64,000 bases of DNA from an uncultured Poribacteria bacterium (GTDB lineage: Bacteria; Poribacteria; WGA-4E; WGA-3G): positions 3,776,506-3,840,505 of the forward strand of contig OX638316.1 of NCBI GenBank assembly GCA_951812525.1. Reading direction: 5' to 3'. The notes under the pieces are model-generated. The model did not search any database and was not told the DNA's origin. It saw only the letters and a program-made list of their open reading frames with translations. Shown in pieces: positions 7,398 through 16,246 of this stretch. Position 1 is the stretch's first letter, and every line of letters begins with the position of its first letter. Position numbers and translations under genes: made by a program.

Positions 7398-9890
7398 TCA
7401 ATTCCTGTCTCTTGGTAGTTTATAGGAGTATCTAATGTTCAGCAAGGCACAAACGGATTGTTCGATGCGTGCGGGGCTACGATGTGTATTCATATAATAC
7501 TGTGTCTCTAATGACAATACTCTCTGCAAAAAAAAGTCGTCATGTCTATTTAATAACTCTTCCAAGTCTTGTCTGATGCCGTTTGTGAGTTCTTGTACGC
7601 TATCTAAGTGATTAAAATATCCGATAAGATCGTACGCCGGTGTTGATTTCTGTTGAACAACTTCATTAACTACCCCTCGAATCCCAGGGACATTTATAGA
7701 ACTGACGATTAGCTCAACATTCGCCATTGTCCACAAAAATGAGAAGTATCGGATAAGTTGTTTGATTTCTTCACTGCTGAAGTCCGGGAACTTGCTCTGG
7801 ACATACCGTGCTATACGAGTTATCTGATCCTCGTCCAGAAGGAGAAATTGAACAATACGTAAGCCGCTGTCCGCTACAGTTTCAATAACCTTTCTAATTT
7901 TTGTCTTTTCCAAACTACCGTATCTATTTCGGAGAATTTGTCCCATAATTTCGTTGTTCTTCAAGATTCGATAGATATCGTTTAACGGGTGTTTATCTAA
8001 TGGGTGTTCATCTATCAATTCTTCCAAATCCTCTTCCGTTTCAGTCAGATTTTCCTTAGTGTCACGAACATCTCTGGATTTGTTTCTTTGTTCTTCTCTA
8101 TCGGGAGATGATATGTCTTTGGGGAGGGCTTCAAGAATCTTGTTAAAACCGCGAGTCTCGTCTGGTGTTAGTCTCGCAGGATTGAATCTGTCTAATGCGT
8201 GTGTGATCCTCAGTAGAATGTTGTCTATTATATTATTGTCGTTTGTATGGTGGATGATGAACAAGAGTGTCAAATAGTTTAATTTGACATGACTCCGTTT
8301 ACACATCTCTTTAATTACATCTTCATTTTCCCTATCTTTCTTTGACAGAAACCCTCCCAAGAAAAAATAGTATATATATGGCATCTTAAAATTACCTTCA
8401 GTGGAGATAATGCCATAATCATCATCAATCAACCTGCTCAGAATTGCGTCTTCTATGATAAAGTCTACCCTATATTCTGCTACAAACTTCTTGAAATCTA
8501 ACTGCGTTGCCTCGCGTGATTTACTGTTCTGATAGATTTTGAACGCCAGTTTTTCTGCGAAATTATAGCATGTATTAATAGCGGAATCCTCAAGAGGTAT
8601 CCCTGCCTTGCGAAGCGTAGCAACAATCAGGACCTGATAGCAATACCCGTATGAAGTTATAGACAAATCGTCGGGCATAAATCCTTCGTATGTTTGCAGA
8701 ATAGACAACACAAAAAATGGGTACCTGGGCACAATTTTCTTCGATGTGATTATGGAGTTGACATCGTTTTCAATCCGATCTACAAGTCCATCTGGGACAG
8801 GTTCATTCCTGTTGGATAGTGCTAACCTTTTCCTAATTAACCGTTCTTGTTGTCGGTGACTCAAGGGTTGGATTTCCATTACATGAAAGTCGGCTAAGCG
8901 CTTCTCGTCTCTAAAAAACGCATAGAAAATATCAGTGGATAGCGTAATGATTATGTTATCAAAAAGATCTCTTGCTAATTCAATTAGCTCGATTAAACGA
9001 GGGACTGACGATAGATTATCCAATATAAGAATCTTACCCTCCTGTTGCTTCCAAAGCGAATAATCGCCGCTAAATTGACGGTAATATGCATCACTAAAAA
9101 CTTTTTCTTGTGGCTTTCGAGATACTTCCTGCAGATCGATATGCAAAACAGGTGTTGATGAATCTTCCGCTAAAGAGAGATATAGATACCGTCCCAGAGC
9201 GGTTTTTCCACTCATATCTGCTCCGTGAATAAGGGTGTACTTCTTTGCTAATAGGTCTGCTGGATCTATAATTTTCTCCATTTCCAATCGACTGCTCTTC
9301 GATTCTGAAGAGAAACAGAGCAGCGTCGGGAAAACGAAAATATCTTGAAGTCTGATATCATCTTCTGCCGCAAAATCGGTTTCTTCCGTTTCCCTTATAT
9401 AGTCTAATTTTGGAATGAAGATGTTTCTCAATTCATTGATAACCTCCTTGATGCCTTCATACACTTGCATCCACGCGGTATCTTCGTTATCGAAATTGGC
9501 AACAGCTGTTCCATCTTCAGGTAGTGCTTTGACATCATCATTGAGGAGTAAGTCTTTCCATGTACAATCCCTCACGATGATTGGAATACGGAAAATTAAC
9601 TTTCCTTCATCAGAGAGTTGCTTCGCATGTTTCCATTCTCTCAAGCATTCATCGGAGTCAATAAAATCTGGGCTGAGGAGGAATACAAAAATATCTGCTT
9701 CGTCCATCTTTTCCCTAATCTTGCTGGAAATAGGTTGTCCGGGAAGGATGTTTAGGTCTGACCACTCCTGTAACAGTTTTTCTCTTCTAAGTTGAGAAAG
9801 TGCCGTGTTCATATTTCTCCGGTATCGAGCGTCTCTATGAGAATAACTGTAGAAAAGGTTAGCGTGAAAAGTATTTCGGGCAGTTTTCAT
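7398..9890 (-). CDS. TIR-domain STAND NTPase, probable NADase-type defence protein
   Basis: An 830-residue protein. Residues about 10-155 form a TIR domain: FYSYSHRD at the first strand, ILPGQPIS in the BB-loop region, and SPDFIDSDECLREW, where E85 aligns with the catalytic glutamate of NAD-cleaving TIR domains (S-x-x-C-x-x-E). A P-loop NTPase follows with Walker A HGADMSGKT (222-230) and Walker B ILILDN (286-291), as in STAND/NACHT-type sensors. The last 450 residues show no recognisable TPR, WD or LRR repeats, so the sensor part is unidentified. AGGAGA precedes the ATG. It is encoded just upstream of the Ssp-like cluster on the same strand, consistent with a defence island. NAD depletion on phage sensing is inference. 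Confidence 0.75.
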   Translation of the reverse strand: MKTARNTFHANLFYSYSHRDARYRRNMNTALSQLRREKLLQEWSDLNILPGQPISSKIREKMDEADIFVFLLSPDFIDSDECLREWKHAKQLSDEGKLIFRIPIIVRDCTWKDLLLNDDVKALPEDGTAVANFDNEDTAWMQVYEGIKEVINELRNIFIPKLDYIRETEETDFAAEDDIRLQDIFVFPTLLCFSSESKSSRLEMEKIIDPADLLAKKYTLIHGADMSGKTALGRYLYLSLAEDSSTPVLHIDLQEVSRKPQEKVFSDAYYRQFSGDYSLWKQQEGKILILDNLSSVPRLIELIELARDLFDNIIITLSTDIFYAFFRDEKRLADFHVMEIQPLSHRQQERLIRKRLALSNRNEPVPDGLVDRIENDVNSIITSKKIVPRYPFFVLSILQTYEGFMPDDLSITSYGYCYQVLIVATLRKAGIPLEDSAINTCYNFAEKLAFKIYQNSKSREATQLDFKKFVAEYRVDFIIEDAILSRLIDDDYGIISTEGNFKMPYIYYFFLGGFLSKKDRENEDVIKEMCKRSHVKLNYLTLLFIIHHTNDNNIIDNILLRITHALDRFNPARLTPDETRGFNKILEALPKDISSPDREEQRNKSRDVRDTKENLTETEEDLEELIDEHPLDKHPLNDIYRILKNNEIMGQILRNRYGSLEKTKIRKVIETVADSGLRIVQFLLLDEDQITRIARYVQSKFPDFSSEEIKQLIRYFSFLWTMANVELIVSSINVPGIRGVVNEVVQQKSTPAYDLIGYFNHLDSVQELTNGIRQDLEELLNRHDDFFLQRVLSLETQYYMNTHRSPARIEQSVCALLNIRYSYKLPRDRN

Positions 9891-10340
9891 AATTTCTCCT
9901 ATGATTGATACCTCGTGGTACTATATCTATGTGCTTGATGTGGAACCAATTGGTTGTGAACCATGCTCTTACAATATTTGCTGATTCACTTTAAATACCC
10001 ATTTTAATGGAAGAGGGTTGGAATACATCTTGTCACTTTCGATCTTCCAAAACATCCCTTGTTCGTTTCGTGTGCATAGCAGCTGCCCACTATCTATATG
10101 AAACGCGGATCCGAGCCCCAAAGGTTGCATAAATACAATTTTTTCGATTAATATTTTGGTAATTCAGATATTATCTGAGCATTAGAGTCATTTAGTTTTA
10201 AGAAATAAGTTTGCTTATGTGAAGTGTTTTTGTTGATGGATGCCCGAATTTATTCCGGTTATGTGCTCTGTCCCGAACAAGTTCGGGCGTCCATAAATTA
10301 TTGGAAAACTGAATGCCCCTGATCTGAGCATTGTCAGATG
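9891..10340. other. Intergenic region upstream of TIR and SUMF1 genes
   Basis: A divergent intergenic stretch without a gene. It contains the perfect palindrome CCCGAACAAGTTCGGG at 10272-10287 (7-bp stem), next to a related TGCCCGAATTTATTCCGG sequence around 10240. I see no RNA gene. Confidence 0.5.
10272..10287. repeat. Short palindrome CCCGAAC-AA-GTTCGGG
   Basis: A perfect 7-bp stem with a 2-base centre in the divergent intergenic region. It could be a small palindromic repeat or an operator; the sequence alone does not decide. Confidence 0.4.
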
Positions 10341-10369
10341 TTGAAATAGGTTCAAAAATGTGTTATATT
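10341..10369 (+). promoter_or_regulatory. Putative sigma70 promoter of SUMF1-domain gene
   Basis: TTGAAA (10341-10346), 17 bases, TATATT (10364-10369). The start codon follows about 50 bases later at 10420. Good spacing and near-consensus boxes. Confidence 0.6.
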
Positions 10370-10419
10370 AAAAGGGAAGTTTCTACTCGTTTTTATATGG
10401 TAAAACCTACACATTCCAC

Positions 10420-11139
10420 ATGCACATCAAAACACTCAATTACCCATTAATCCACATCCCCGCTGGTGAATTCACAATGGGGACAATCCCCACCGGACTC
10501 CGTAAAACCGATCCAGAGGAACCACAACGGAGCGTGCTACTCGACGCCTACGCCATCGGCACATACCAAATCACAAACGCCCAATACGCCCAATTTGTCG
10601 AGGCGACAGGACATCCACACCCGTTGTTCTGGACGGAAGAACATCTCGGCGCGCCTGATTGTCCGGTCGTCGGGGTAAGTTGGTTTGATGCGATGCATTT
10701 TTTGGAATGGATAGGGACATGTGAAAACGTAGCGTATCGCTTGCCATCGGAGGCGGAGTGGGAAAAAGCAGCACGCGGTACCGATGCGCGCGAATATCCT
10801 TGGGGCGATGTATGGGATGCAAGTAAAGCAAACACATCCGAAGCAGGGAATAGGCGGTTGGTGGCTGTTGGAAGTTATCCGTCAGGGGTGAGTCCTTACG
10901 GGTGCTACGATATGGCAGGCAACGCTTATGATTGGTGCAGTGACTGGTTTCACATGGAGGCGTATAAGTACTCGTCCGCAGAGAATCCGTTGGGTGCGAG
11001 TGAAGGACGGCGGAAGGTAATTCGCGGCGGTTCGTGGATAGCAAGAGGAGAATTCGCCGCCCGCTGCACCAACCGTGCCGCCTACGAGCCGACCCAAGCC
11101 ATTCACAGCGTCGGTTTCCGAATCGCCGTAGATTTGTAG
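10420..11139 (+). CDS. SUMF1/FGE-sulfatase-domain protein
   Basis: A 239-residue single-domain protein of the formylglycine-generating-enzyme fold. It begins with IPAGEFTMGT and has the family landmarks YRLPSEAEWEKAARG, DMAGNAYDWCSDWF, RGGSW and VGFRIA. True sulfatase-activating enzymes use two active-site cysteines near the C-terminus. Here the first position is alanine (GGSWIA) and only one cysteine remains (AARCTNRA), so sulfatase activation is doubtful. It is more likely one of the many SUMF1-fold proteins with binding or other oxidative roles. No signal peptide is visible and no sulfatase gene is in the window. A good promoter lies upstream. Confidence 0.8.
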   Translation: MHIKTLNYPLIHIPAGEFTMGTIPTGLRKTDPEEPQRSVLLDAYAIGTYQITNAQYAQFVEATGHPHPLFWTEEHLGAPDCPVVGVSWFDAMHFLEWIGTCENVAYRLPSEAEWEKAARGTDAREYPWGDVWDASKANTSEAGNRRLVAVGSYPSGVSPYGCYDMAGNAYDWCSDWFHMEAYKYSSAENPLGASEGRRKVIRGGSWIARGEFAARCTNRAAYEPTQAIHSVGFRIAVDL

Positions 11140-11172
11140 TCAGTTATTGATTATGAAGAGCACCTAATTCTC

Positions 11173-11196
11173 GAATCCTAAAATCCTGATTCAGAC
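11173..11196 (+). repeat. AAATCCTG / ATTCAGAC interspersed repeat, copy 2
   Basis: GAATCCTAAAATCCTGATTCAGAC directly precedes the mutY start by a few bases. Same orientation as the other copies. Confidence 0.65.
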
Positions 11197-11202
11197 AAAA
11201 AA

Positions 11203-12267
11203 ATGCTCAAAAAACACCACCAAGACTTTCGTGACGAGTTACTAAACTGGTTCAAAAACTACCAGCGCGAGATGCCGTGGCGCAACACCGATAACCCATA
11301 CCATATATGGGTCTCCGAGGTCATGCTCCAACAGACGCAAGTCATAAAGGTCGTGGACTACTATAATAGGTTCATCGCACGTTTCCCAGATGTGCAACGC
11401 TTAGCAGCCGCACCCCTACAAGATGTGCTAAAGGTCTGGGAAGGTTTGGGATATTACGCTAGGGCGCGGAACCTCCACAAAGCCGCACAAGTCATCGTGA
11501 ATGAGTTGGAAGGTGAAGTGCCACTCGACTACGCAACATTTCGCAAGTTGCCGGGGGTCGGGGATTATAGTGCCGCGGCAGTGCAAAGCATTGCATTCAA
11601 TGAACCCTACGCCGCTGTGGACGGAAATATCAAACGGGTGTTGGCACGTCTGTTCCTAATGGACGCACCCGTTAACGATGCCAAGTCAGCGAAACTGTTC
11701 CAGCAGCGCGCAGATGAACTCTTGGATTCAACGGCTCCCGGACTTTTCAATCAAGCGATGATGGAGTTGGGCGCAACCGTCTGCCGTCCGCAATCACCAA
11801 CCTGCCTTATCTGTCCTGTGAATGCGTTCTGTGAGGCGTTCCAGACGGCACGTCAAGATGAATTCCCGCAGCGACGTGAGACAAAACCTGTGCCGGAACA
11901 TCATATTGCAGTAGGCGTCATTTACAGAGGAGAAGAGGTATTAATCACACAGAGGCAGTTAGACGGTCTACTCGGTGGGCTTTGGGAGTTCCCCGGTGGA
12001 CAGGTTGCTGAAGGTGAAACCGCTGAGACGGCTTGCGTTCGACATATCGTCGAGGTCGTTAATCTCTCGGTCAACGATATAAAATACCTCACCCGTGTGA
12101 GACACGCATTCACCCATTTCAAAATAGTCGTGGATGTCTTTACGTGCGATTATCAATCGGGTGAGGTAATTCTAAACGGACCGCGGGATGCGAAGTGGAT
12201 TGAGGTAGGAGCGTTAGGCGATTATCCACTCCCCCGCGCAACACATAAGTTTCTGGATAAATTATAG
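11203..12267 (+). CDS. mutY: A/G-specific adenine DNA glycosylase MutY
   Basis: A 354-residue protein of normal MutY length. It removes adenine mispaired with 8-oxoguanine. The N-terminal domain has the catalytic glutamate in EVMLQQTQV, the helix-hairpin-helix LPGVGDYSAAAV and the conserved aspartate in AAVDGNIKRVLAR. The Fe-S cluster ligands follow as C-x6-C-x2-C-x5-C (CRPQSPTCLICPVNAFC). The C-terminal third is the Nudix-like domain that recognises 8-oxoG (GLLGGLWEFPGGQV). The start lies right after an interspersed repeat, with no clear Shine-Dalgarno sequence. Confidence 0.95.
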   Translation: MLKKHHQDFRDELLNWFKNYQREMPWRNTDNPYHIWVSEVMLQQTQVIKVVDYYNRFIARFPDVQRLAAAPLQDVLKVWEGLGYYARARNLHKAAQVIVNELEGEVPLDYATFRKLPGVGDYSAAAVQSIAFNEPYAAVDGNIKRVLARLFLMDAPVNDAKSAKLFQQRADELLDSTAPGLFNQAMMELGATVCRPQSPTCLICPVNAFCEAFQTARQDEFPQRRETKPVPEHHIAVGVIYRGEEVLITQRQLDGLLGGLWEFPGGQVAEGETAETACVRHIVEVVNLSVNDIKYLTRVRHAFTHFKIVVDVFTCDYQSGEVILNGPRDAKWIEVGALGDYPLPRATHKFLDKL

Positions 12268-12278
12268 GAACCCGTCCT

Positions 12279-12300
12279 GTAGGAGGGATTTCCCAACCCC
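12279..12300 (+). repeat. TGTAGGAGGGATT interspersed repeat, partial copy
   Basis: TGTAGGAGGGATTTCCCAAC shares its first half with the two full TGTAGGAGGGATTTGTAATCCCGA copies near 35280 and 35350. It sits between the convergent mutY and aldo/keto reductase genes. Confidence 0.55.
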
Positions 12301-12312
12301 GATGCCTAACAA

Positions 12313-13263
12313 CTAATTCTCCGACCCAAACCGTGCCTCGTATTTCTCCCATACTTCATCGGGTAGCGGTGTACTGGCAGCTATTAGGTTTGCCTCAAGC
12401 TGCTCAGCATTGAGACTACCGATATTATTGCCTTGAATTCGTTCTTCTCGGAGACAGAACTGAAGGGCGAGTTGCAGCAAGTTAATATCTTCTTCGAGAC
12501 ACCACTTCCAAATCTCTCTGGCACGTGGAACATCACCATCATTGCGCCAACGTCCCCTTGCGATTTCAGCGTCGATATCAACACCCGTGAGAATGCCCCG
12601 CAGGATAGACCAGCCGTTCATAACGCCGATATCGGCTTCGGCAGCAGCAGGCAAAATATCGTCAGCAGCCGTCTGCCGGACAAGATTGTAATCGTTGAAA
12701 CACAAGATAAGATCGATATCACCGGTTGCCATCGCTTTGAGGTGGAAATCGTGGGGTCGCATGCCGTAACCTAGGAACCGCACGAGTCCACGCCCTTTGC
12801 ACTGGAGCAAGCCGTCGAGTGTTCCACCCTTTTCAAGCGTCGGATCGATTTCACCGGGGTCGTGGATGAGCATACCATCGAGATAATCCGTGCCAAGGAG
12901 TTCAAGTTGGCTTTCGAGGTCAGCAATCGCACGTTCAGCGGAATAGTCGGGTCTACCATCTCCATACCCGCCCCAGTCCGCTGCCGAATGGCAACAGAGT
13001 CTGGCAGTAATGATAACGTCCTCGCGCGGGATCTCCTTTAGTGCCAATCCGAGTTTCCGCATTGAATCCCCATAGCACCGCGCGCAATCAAAGTGATTAA
13101 CCCCGATGGAGACAGCGTGTTTAACAAGTGCTATAGCATCTTCATCTGAGACAAAACCGAAATTGTTTCCGAACCCCTGCGTGCCGAACGGAATGACCGG
13201 GATACTCAATTCCGTGCGTCCCAATCGCCGCCGCGGGATCGTAGGTAAAGCTTGATTTGCCAT
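12313..13263 (-). CDS. Aldo/keto reductase family protein
   Basis: A 316-residue TIM-barrel oxidoreductase of the aldo/keto reductase family. It begins RRRLGRTELSIPVIPFGTQGFG and has the catalytic aspartate and tyrosine region in HFDCARCYGDS and the histidine in LDGMLIHDPG. The catalytic lysine normally found in a TK motif on the next strand is not evident; the segment reads VIITARLCC, with arginine or alanine in its place. The substrate is unknown. A start ATG at 13263 follows a GAGAGG-like sequence. It is encoded after the DUF1080 gene on the same strand, possibly within a carbohydrate-related set. Confidence 0.85.
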   Translation of the reverse strand: MANQALPTIPRRRLGRTELSIPVIPFGTQGFGNNFGFVSDEDAIALVKHAVSIGVNHFDCARCYGDSMRKLGLALKEIPREDVIITARLCCHSAADWGGYGDGRPDYSAERAIADLESQLELLGTDYLDGMLIHDPGEIDPTLEKGGTLDGLLQCKGRGLVRFLGYGMRPHDFHLKAMATGDIDLILCFNDYNLVRQTAADDILPAAAEADIGVMNGWSILRGILTGVDIDAEIARGRWRNDGDVPRAREIWKWCLEEDINLLQLALQFCLREERIQGNNIGSLNAEQLEANLIAASTPLPDEVWEKYEARFGSEN

Positions 13264-13373
13264 AAAATTCCTCTCTATCAGTGTTAGAGGTGTTCGGTTG
13301 AAAGCCGTCTTGTGGCAGTAAAACCTTGTTACCGCTCTAAGGAATTAACTGACAACCAATTATTGACAACCTT

Positions 13374-14000
13374 TTAATACTTATCCGAACCTTCAAGCGG
13401 AAGAGCAACTGCCCAGATATTCCGATACCGAACGTCATTACCATGATCCTGCAGGCGTAGCGGACCCGGCTGGGCAAGTTCTGAATCCACGCTCCCAACT
13501 GTCGTTCCAGCAATCTGGGCGTTATTGATAATAACCAATCCGTTCTGAATCACGGTGATGCGTGGACCTTCAGTCATCTCACCTGCGTCGTTGAAACGCG
13601 GGGCGCGGAAGATGACATCATAAGTCTGCCATTCAAGCGGTGGTTTACAGGCGTTGACAAGAGGAGCAAACTGGTTGTAGATTGCGCCGCAGTCGCCCAT
13701 GCCAGGTACGTCGATACCGTAAGAGTCTAAGACCTGAACTTCATATCTGCCTTGAAGAAATACACCGCTATTGCCTTTTGCCTGTCCGGTTGCTTCAGGC
13801 ATATCGGGACATCTGAATTCGACATGGAGGAAGTGATCCGTGAAAGTTTCTTTGCTTATTACATCGCCGGTACGTGGGACGACAAGCATTGCGTCGTCCT
13901 CGACTTTCCAACTCGGTGCGCCGCCGTCTAAGCTTGTCCAATTGCTTAAGTCTGTGCCGTCAAAAAGAATGACTGCTGATTCTGGAGGTGTTTGTGCCAT
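13374..14000 (-). CDS. DUF1080 (3-keto-disaccharide hydrolase-like) protein
   Basis: A 208-residue beta-sandwich protein of family DUF1080. It shows the hallmark start VILFDGTDLSNWTSLDGG, the W-K-V-E-D-D segment, HVEFRCPDMP, GNSGVFLQGRYEVQVLDSYG and a C-terminal PGPLRLQDHGNDVRYRNIW. Family members bind or cleave glycans, some acting on 3-keto-glycosides. No signal peptide is present, so it appears cytoplasmic as annotated. It is transcribed with the downstream aldo/keto reductase gene (about 110 bases apart). The family call is solid; the substrate is unknown. Confidence 0.85.
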   Translation of the reverse strand: MAQTPPESAVILFDGTDLSNWTSLDGGAPSWKVEDDAMLVVPRTGDVISKETFTDHFLHVEFRCPDMPEATGQAKGNSGVFLQGRYEVQVLDSYGIDVPGMGDCGAIYNQFAPLVNACKPPLEWQTYDVIFRAPRFNDAGEMTEGPRITVIQNGLVIINNAQIAGTTVGSVDSELAQPGPLRLQDHGNDVRYRNIWAVALPLEGSDKY

Positions 14001-14219
14001 GATTTTCCTTTCACACGCGCTATGCGTGAATGAACGAAGTGAAAATAGAATTTTCCATCATTTTAACGAAAATCCCTTTTTTGTCAAGTGATTAGGAATT
14101 CAGACAAAGCTATTCAGCCTTCACTCAGAACTATGGAAACCTTGCCAGGACTGGATCCGGAGCCAAAATGTAAACACTACCTACATATTTCTATAATTCA
14201 CAATAAATAGGAGTGTCTG
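14001..14219. other. Intergenic region
   Basis: About 220 bases without a gene. GGAATTCAGAC at 14096-14106 is a degenerate match to the end of the AAATCCTG/ATTCAGAC repeat family. Nothing else is recognised. Confidence 0.4.
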
Positions 14220-14942
14220 TCAAAGCTCACCGATGGAGAACACGGTATTCTTTGCTTCTAAACTCCGAATTTCGGAATAGTGATAAACTTGGGCAACTTC
14301 CACGCCATTTGCAATGATGGCAGTGGGACGTTCGATAACGAAGTCAGCGAAGTGCGAGGCGTTGAAAGCAACGTAAGCGAGGCTGAACATTTCAATCTGA
14401 CGAGCGTATCGCTTGGATAGATCTGGAAAGAGAACAATGCCAGTATCAACTTGGTAGATGCCCGCGGTTTCATCTATGTTCATCGTTTTAACAGGACACT
14501 CGATAATTGCACGCTGATGTGTATCGGTATCCCATATTTCTGTCTGTGTTACGATCGGTAGACATTTTTTTGTCGCCTCAAAAATGGCTGCGTTGCTATC
14601 AAGTACCCGGATCGGCGATGCCTCTTGAACATCAAACAGCGGACCTCCCCAATACTCCCGCGCCGGTCTATACTCGACGTAGTTATCGTTGCAGTAAGCA
14701 TGCCTTCTGAATACGGCTATATGTGCTTCGCCAAAAACAGGGAGGAAGTCATAGTTTGGATTTATGAAGAGGTTTTTCTCAGCAAAGGTGTGTTCGCTTT
14801 TACACGAACCACATTGGTAATAATCGCTGAAACTTCCATCTGTGTCATCTATGATGCGGCATCGAGATTCGACCCAAAAGCGGGGTGCATTTCCGTTGCC
14901 AACAGTGTTGATAAAAGAAAGTCCATAATCAAGGCAATTCAT
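14220..14942 (-). CDS. Hypothetical protein
   Basis: A 240-residue soluble protein I do not recognise. It has a CGSC pair (YYQCGSCKSEH, near residue 45) that might bind metal, several aromatic-rich beta-like stretches, and no signal peptide or membrane segment. It lies about 60 bases after the PD-(D/E)XK protein gene on the same strand, so the two may be co-transcribed. The ATG at 14942 is preceded by AAAGGAAAA. No function is proposed. Confidence 0.6.
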   Translation of the reverse strand: MNCLDYGLSFINTVGNGNAPRFWVESRCRIIDDTDGSFSDYYQCGSCKSEHTFAEKNLFINPNYDFLPVFGEAHIAVFRRHAYCNDNYVEYRPAREYWGGPLFDVQEASPIRVLDSNAAIFEATKKCLPIVTQTEIWDTDTHQRAIIECPVKTMNIDETAGIYQVDTGIVLFPDLSKRYARQIEMFSLAYVAFNASHFADFVIERPTAIIANGVEVAQVYHYSEIRSLEAKNTVFSIGEL

Positions 14943-15002
14943 TGATTTTCCTTTATAAACGGTTTTCCATGACCCTGACTGCTGACCCCCAATCGCCTAC
15001 AA

Positions 15003-16061
15003 TCACATTTGCGACGGAAGTGCTTGAGGGACCGGAATAACGTAACTGCGAATCGTACAGTCATCCACAATATCCGTTTCCACGCGTCGCTCCGAATTTT
15101 CACGATAGTCGAACACGACATAATAGACATCTGTCGCGCCTTCCAGTTTAAGATACGCTGCGAGTTGCCGTTTGCCTGCCTCATAACCGCGTTCGCTTCG
15201 CCAAACCTTGGTTTCGACAATATATATCTGTCCGTTGTGTGAAATGACGAGGTCGGCTCTACCTCTTCCAGTTGGGACTTCTAAGTGCATAGTAGCACCA
15301 ACGATTTTCACAAACTCGTCAAGGTATGCGAAGAGGAGGTATTGCCCAACGAATTCTTTTGGTGTATCCGGCACTTGGAGTATCCTGTAGCCAGCGCGCG
15401 CAATAAAGTCCTTAAAATTTTCGATGAGTGTAGGCATCTCAAGTTGTTCGGTCGGTGTGATGTATTCCGAAAACTCAGCAGGACCATCTTGCGGGAAGTA
15501 CTCGTCCTCAAGTCCATTTATGAGAGGTAGGAATGCCTGCAAAACTCGATGTAGATAGATTGGATTCAGGATTTGACACATACCATCTTCATCCGCTCCG
15601 ATGATACCGTAGGTCGCTAACTCGCTGATAATGTCATTGTCGAGGTTGAAGCGTCTACTTTCTTGGTAAAAAGCGATGTGCATCAGCATCTTTTCAAAGT
15701 CTGGATCTCTGCGGACGTTTGTAATAAGGTGAAAGATATTCGTGTTTCGCTCCGTCAAGAGTTGTTCGTGTGCTTGTGAGAAGTGGGACATCTGAATTGT
15801 CTCAGTTTTCGGAATATCCAGTTCCTCCGTGAGGATCTGAGCGAACCTATTGACAAGGAAGGGTTGTCCCGCTGTCTGTTTGTGAATCATCTCCACGACT
15901 TTGGGCGCGAATGGTTGTCCAACTTCGTCAGTGTATTGGGCAAAAAGTACGATATACCGTCCTTCTTTAACGCGACGAATGTAATCGGCGAGTTCTTCAC
16001 TGCGCGCAACGACGTAGTTATCTTTGGAATTGACAGGACCTTGCGTTCCAAATCGTCTCAT
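15003..16061 (-). CDS. PD-(D/E)XK nuclease-fold protein with ATPase core deleted
   Basis: A 352-residue protein related to the AAA-ATPase plus PD-(D/E)XK family (DUF1703-type). The C-terminal nuclease-like domain has GRADLVIS then YIVETKVW, the D...ExK active-site signature. The N-terminus reads GRYIVLFA at residues 34-41, where family members continue with a Walker A loop. Here it jumps straight to QYTDEVGQPF, a segment that normally follows the whole ATPase core, and then AGQPFLVNRFAQIL. So Walker A and B are missing by an apparent in-frame deletion near base 15938. The rest of the frame is intact, so a shortened protein may still be made. The comparison with full-length relatives is from memory. 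Confidence 0.7.
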   Translation of the reverse strand: MRRFGTQGPVNSKDNYVVARSEELADYIRRVKEGRYIVLFAQYTDEVGQPFAPKVVEMIHKQTAGQPFLVNRFAQILTEELDIPKTETIQMSHFSQAHEQLLTERNTNIFHLITNVRRDPDFEKMLMHIAFYQESRRFNLDNDIISELATYGIIGADEDGMCQILNPIYLHRVLQAFLPLINGLEDEYFPQDGPAEFSEYITPTEQLEMPTLIENFKDFIARAGYRILQVPDTPKEFVGQYLLFAYLDEFVKIVGATMHLEVPTGRGRADLVISHNGQIYIVETKVWRSERGYEAGKRQLAAYLKLEGATDVYYVVFDYRENSERRVETDIVDDCTIRSYVIPVPQALPSQM

Positions 16062-16144
16062 ATCTCTCTCCTATTGTTTCGGGTGCAAGGCATTATATCA
16101 GACCGGATTGCGAAAGTCAATCGTGTTCTCAGTCTGATTCTTCC

Positions 16145-16169
16145 TGTAGGAGCGATCTGTGCTCGCGAC
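16145..16169 (+). repeat. TGTAGGAGCGATCTGTGCTCGCGAC repeat element
   Basis: An imperfect palindrome (GAGC...GCTC) with the same TGTAGGAG opening as the copies near 12280, 35280 and 35350. Intergenic. Confidence 0.5.
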
Positions 16170-16202
16170 ACCTCTGACCGCTGACGTCTGGTAACTGCCA
16201 TC

Positions 16203-16220
16203 TAAAATCCTAATTCAGAC
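16203..16220 (+). repeat. AAATCCTG / ATTCAGAC interspersed repeat, copy 3
   Basis: TAAAATCCTAATTCAGAC, one base different in the core from copies 1, 2 and 4. It lies just upstream of the hisC promoter. Confidence 0.55.
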
Positions 16221-16246
16221 ATTTCTCCACTACCCCGCGAAAAACC

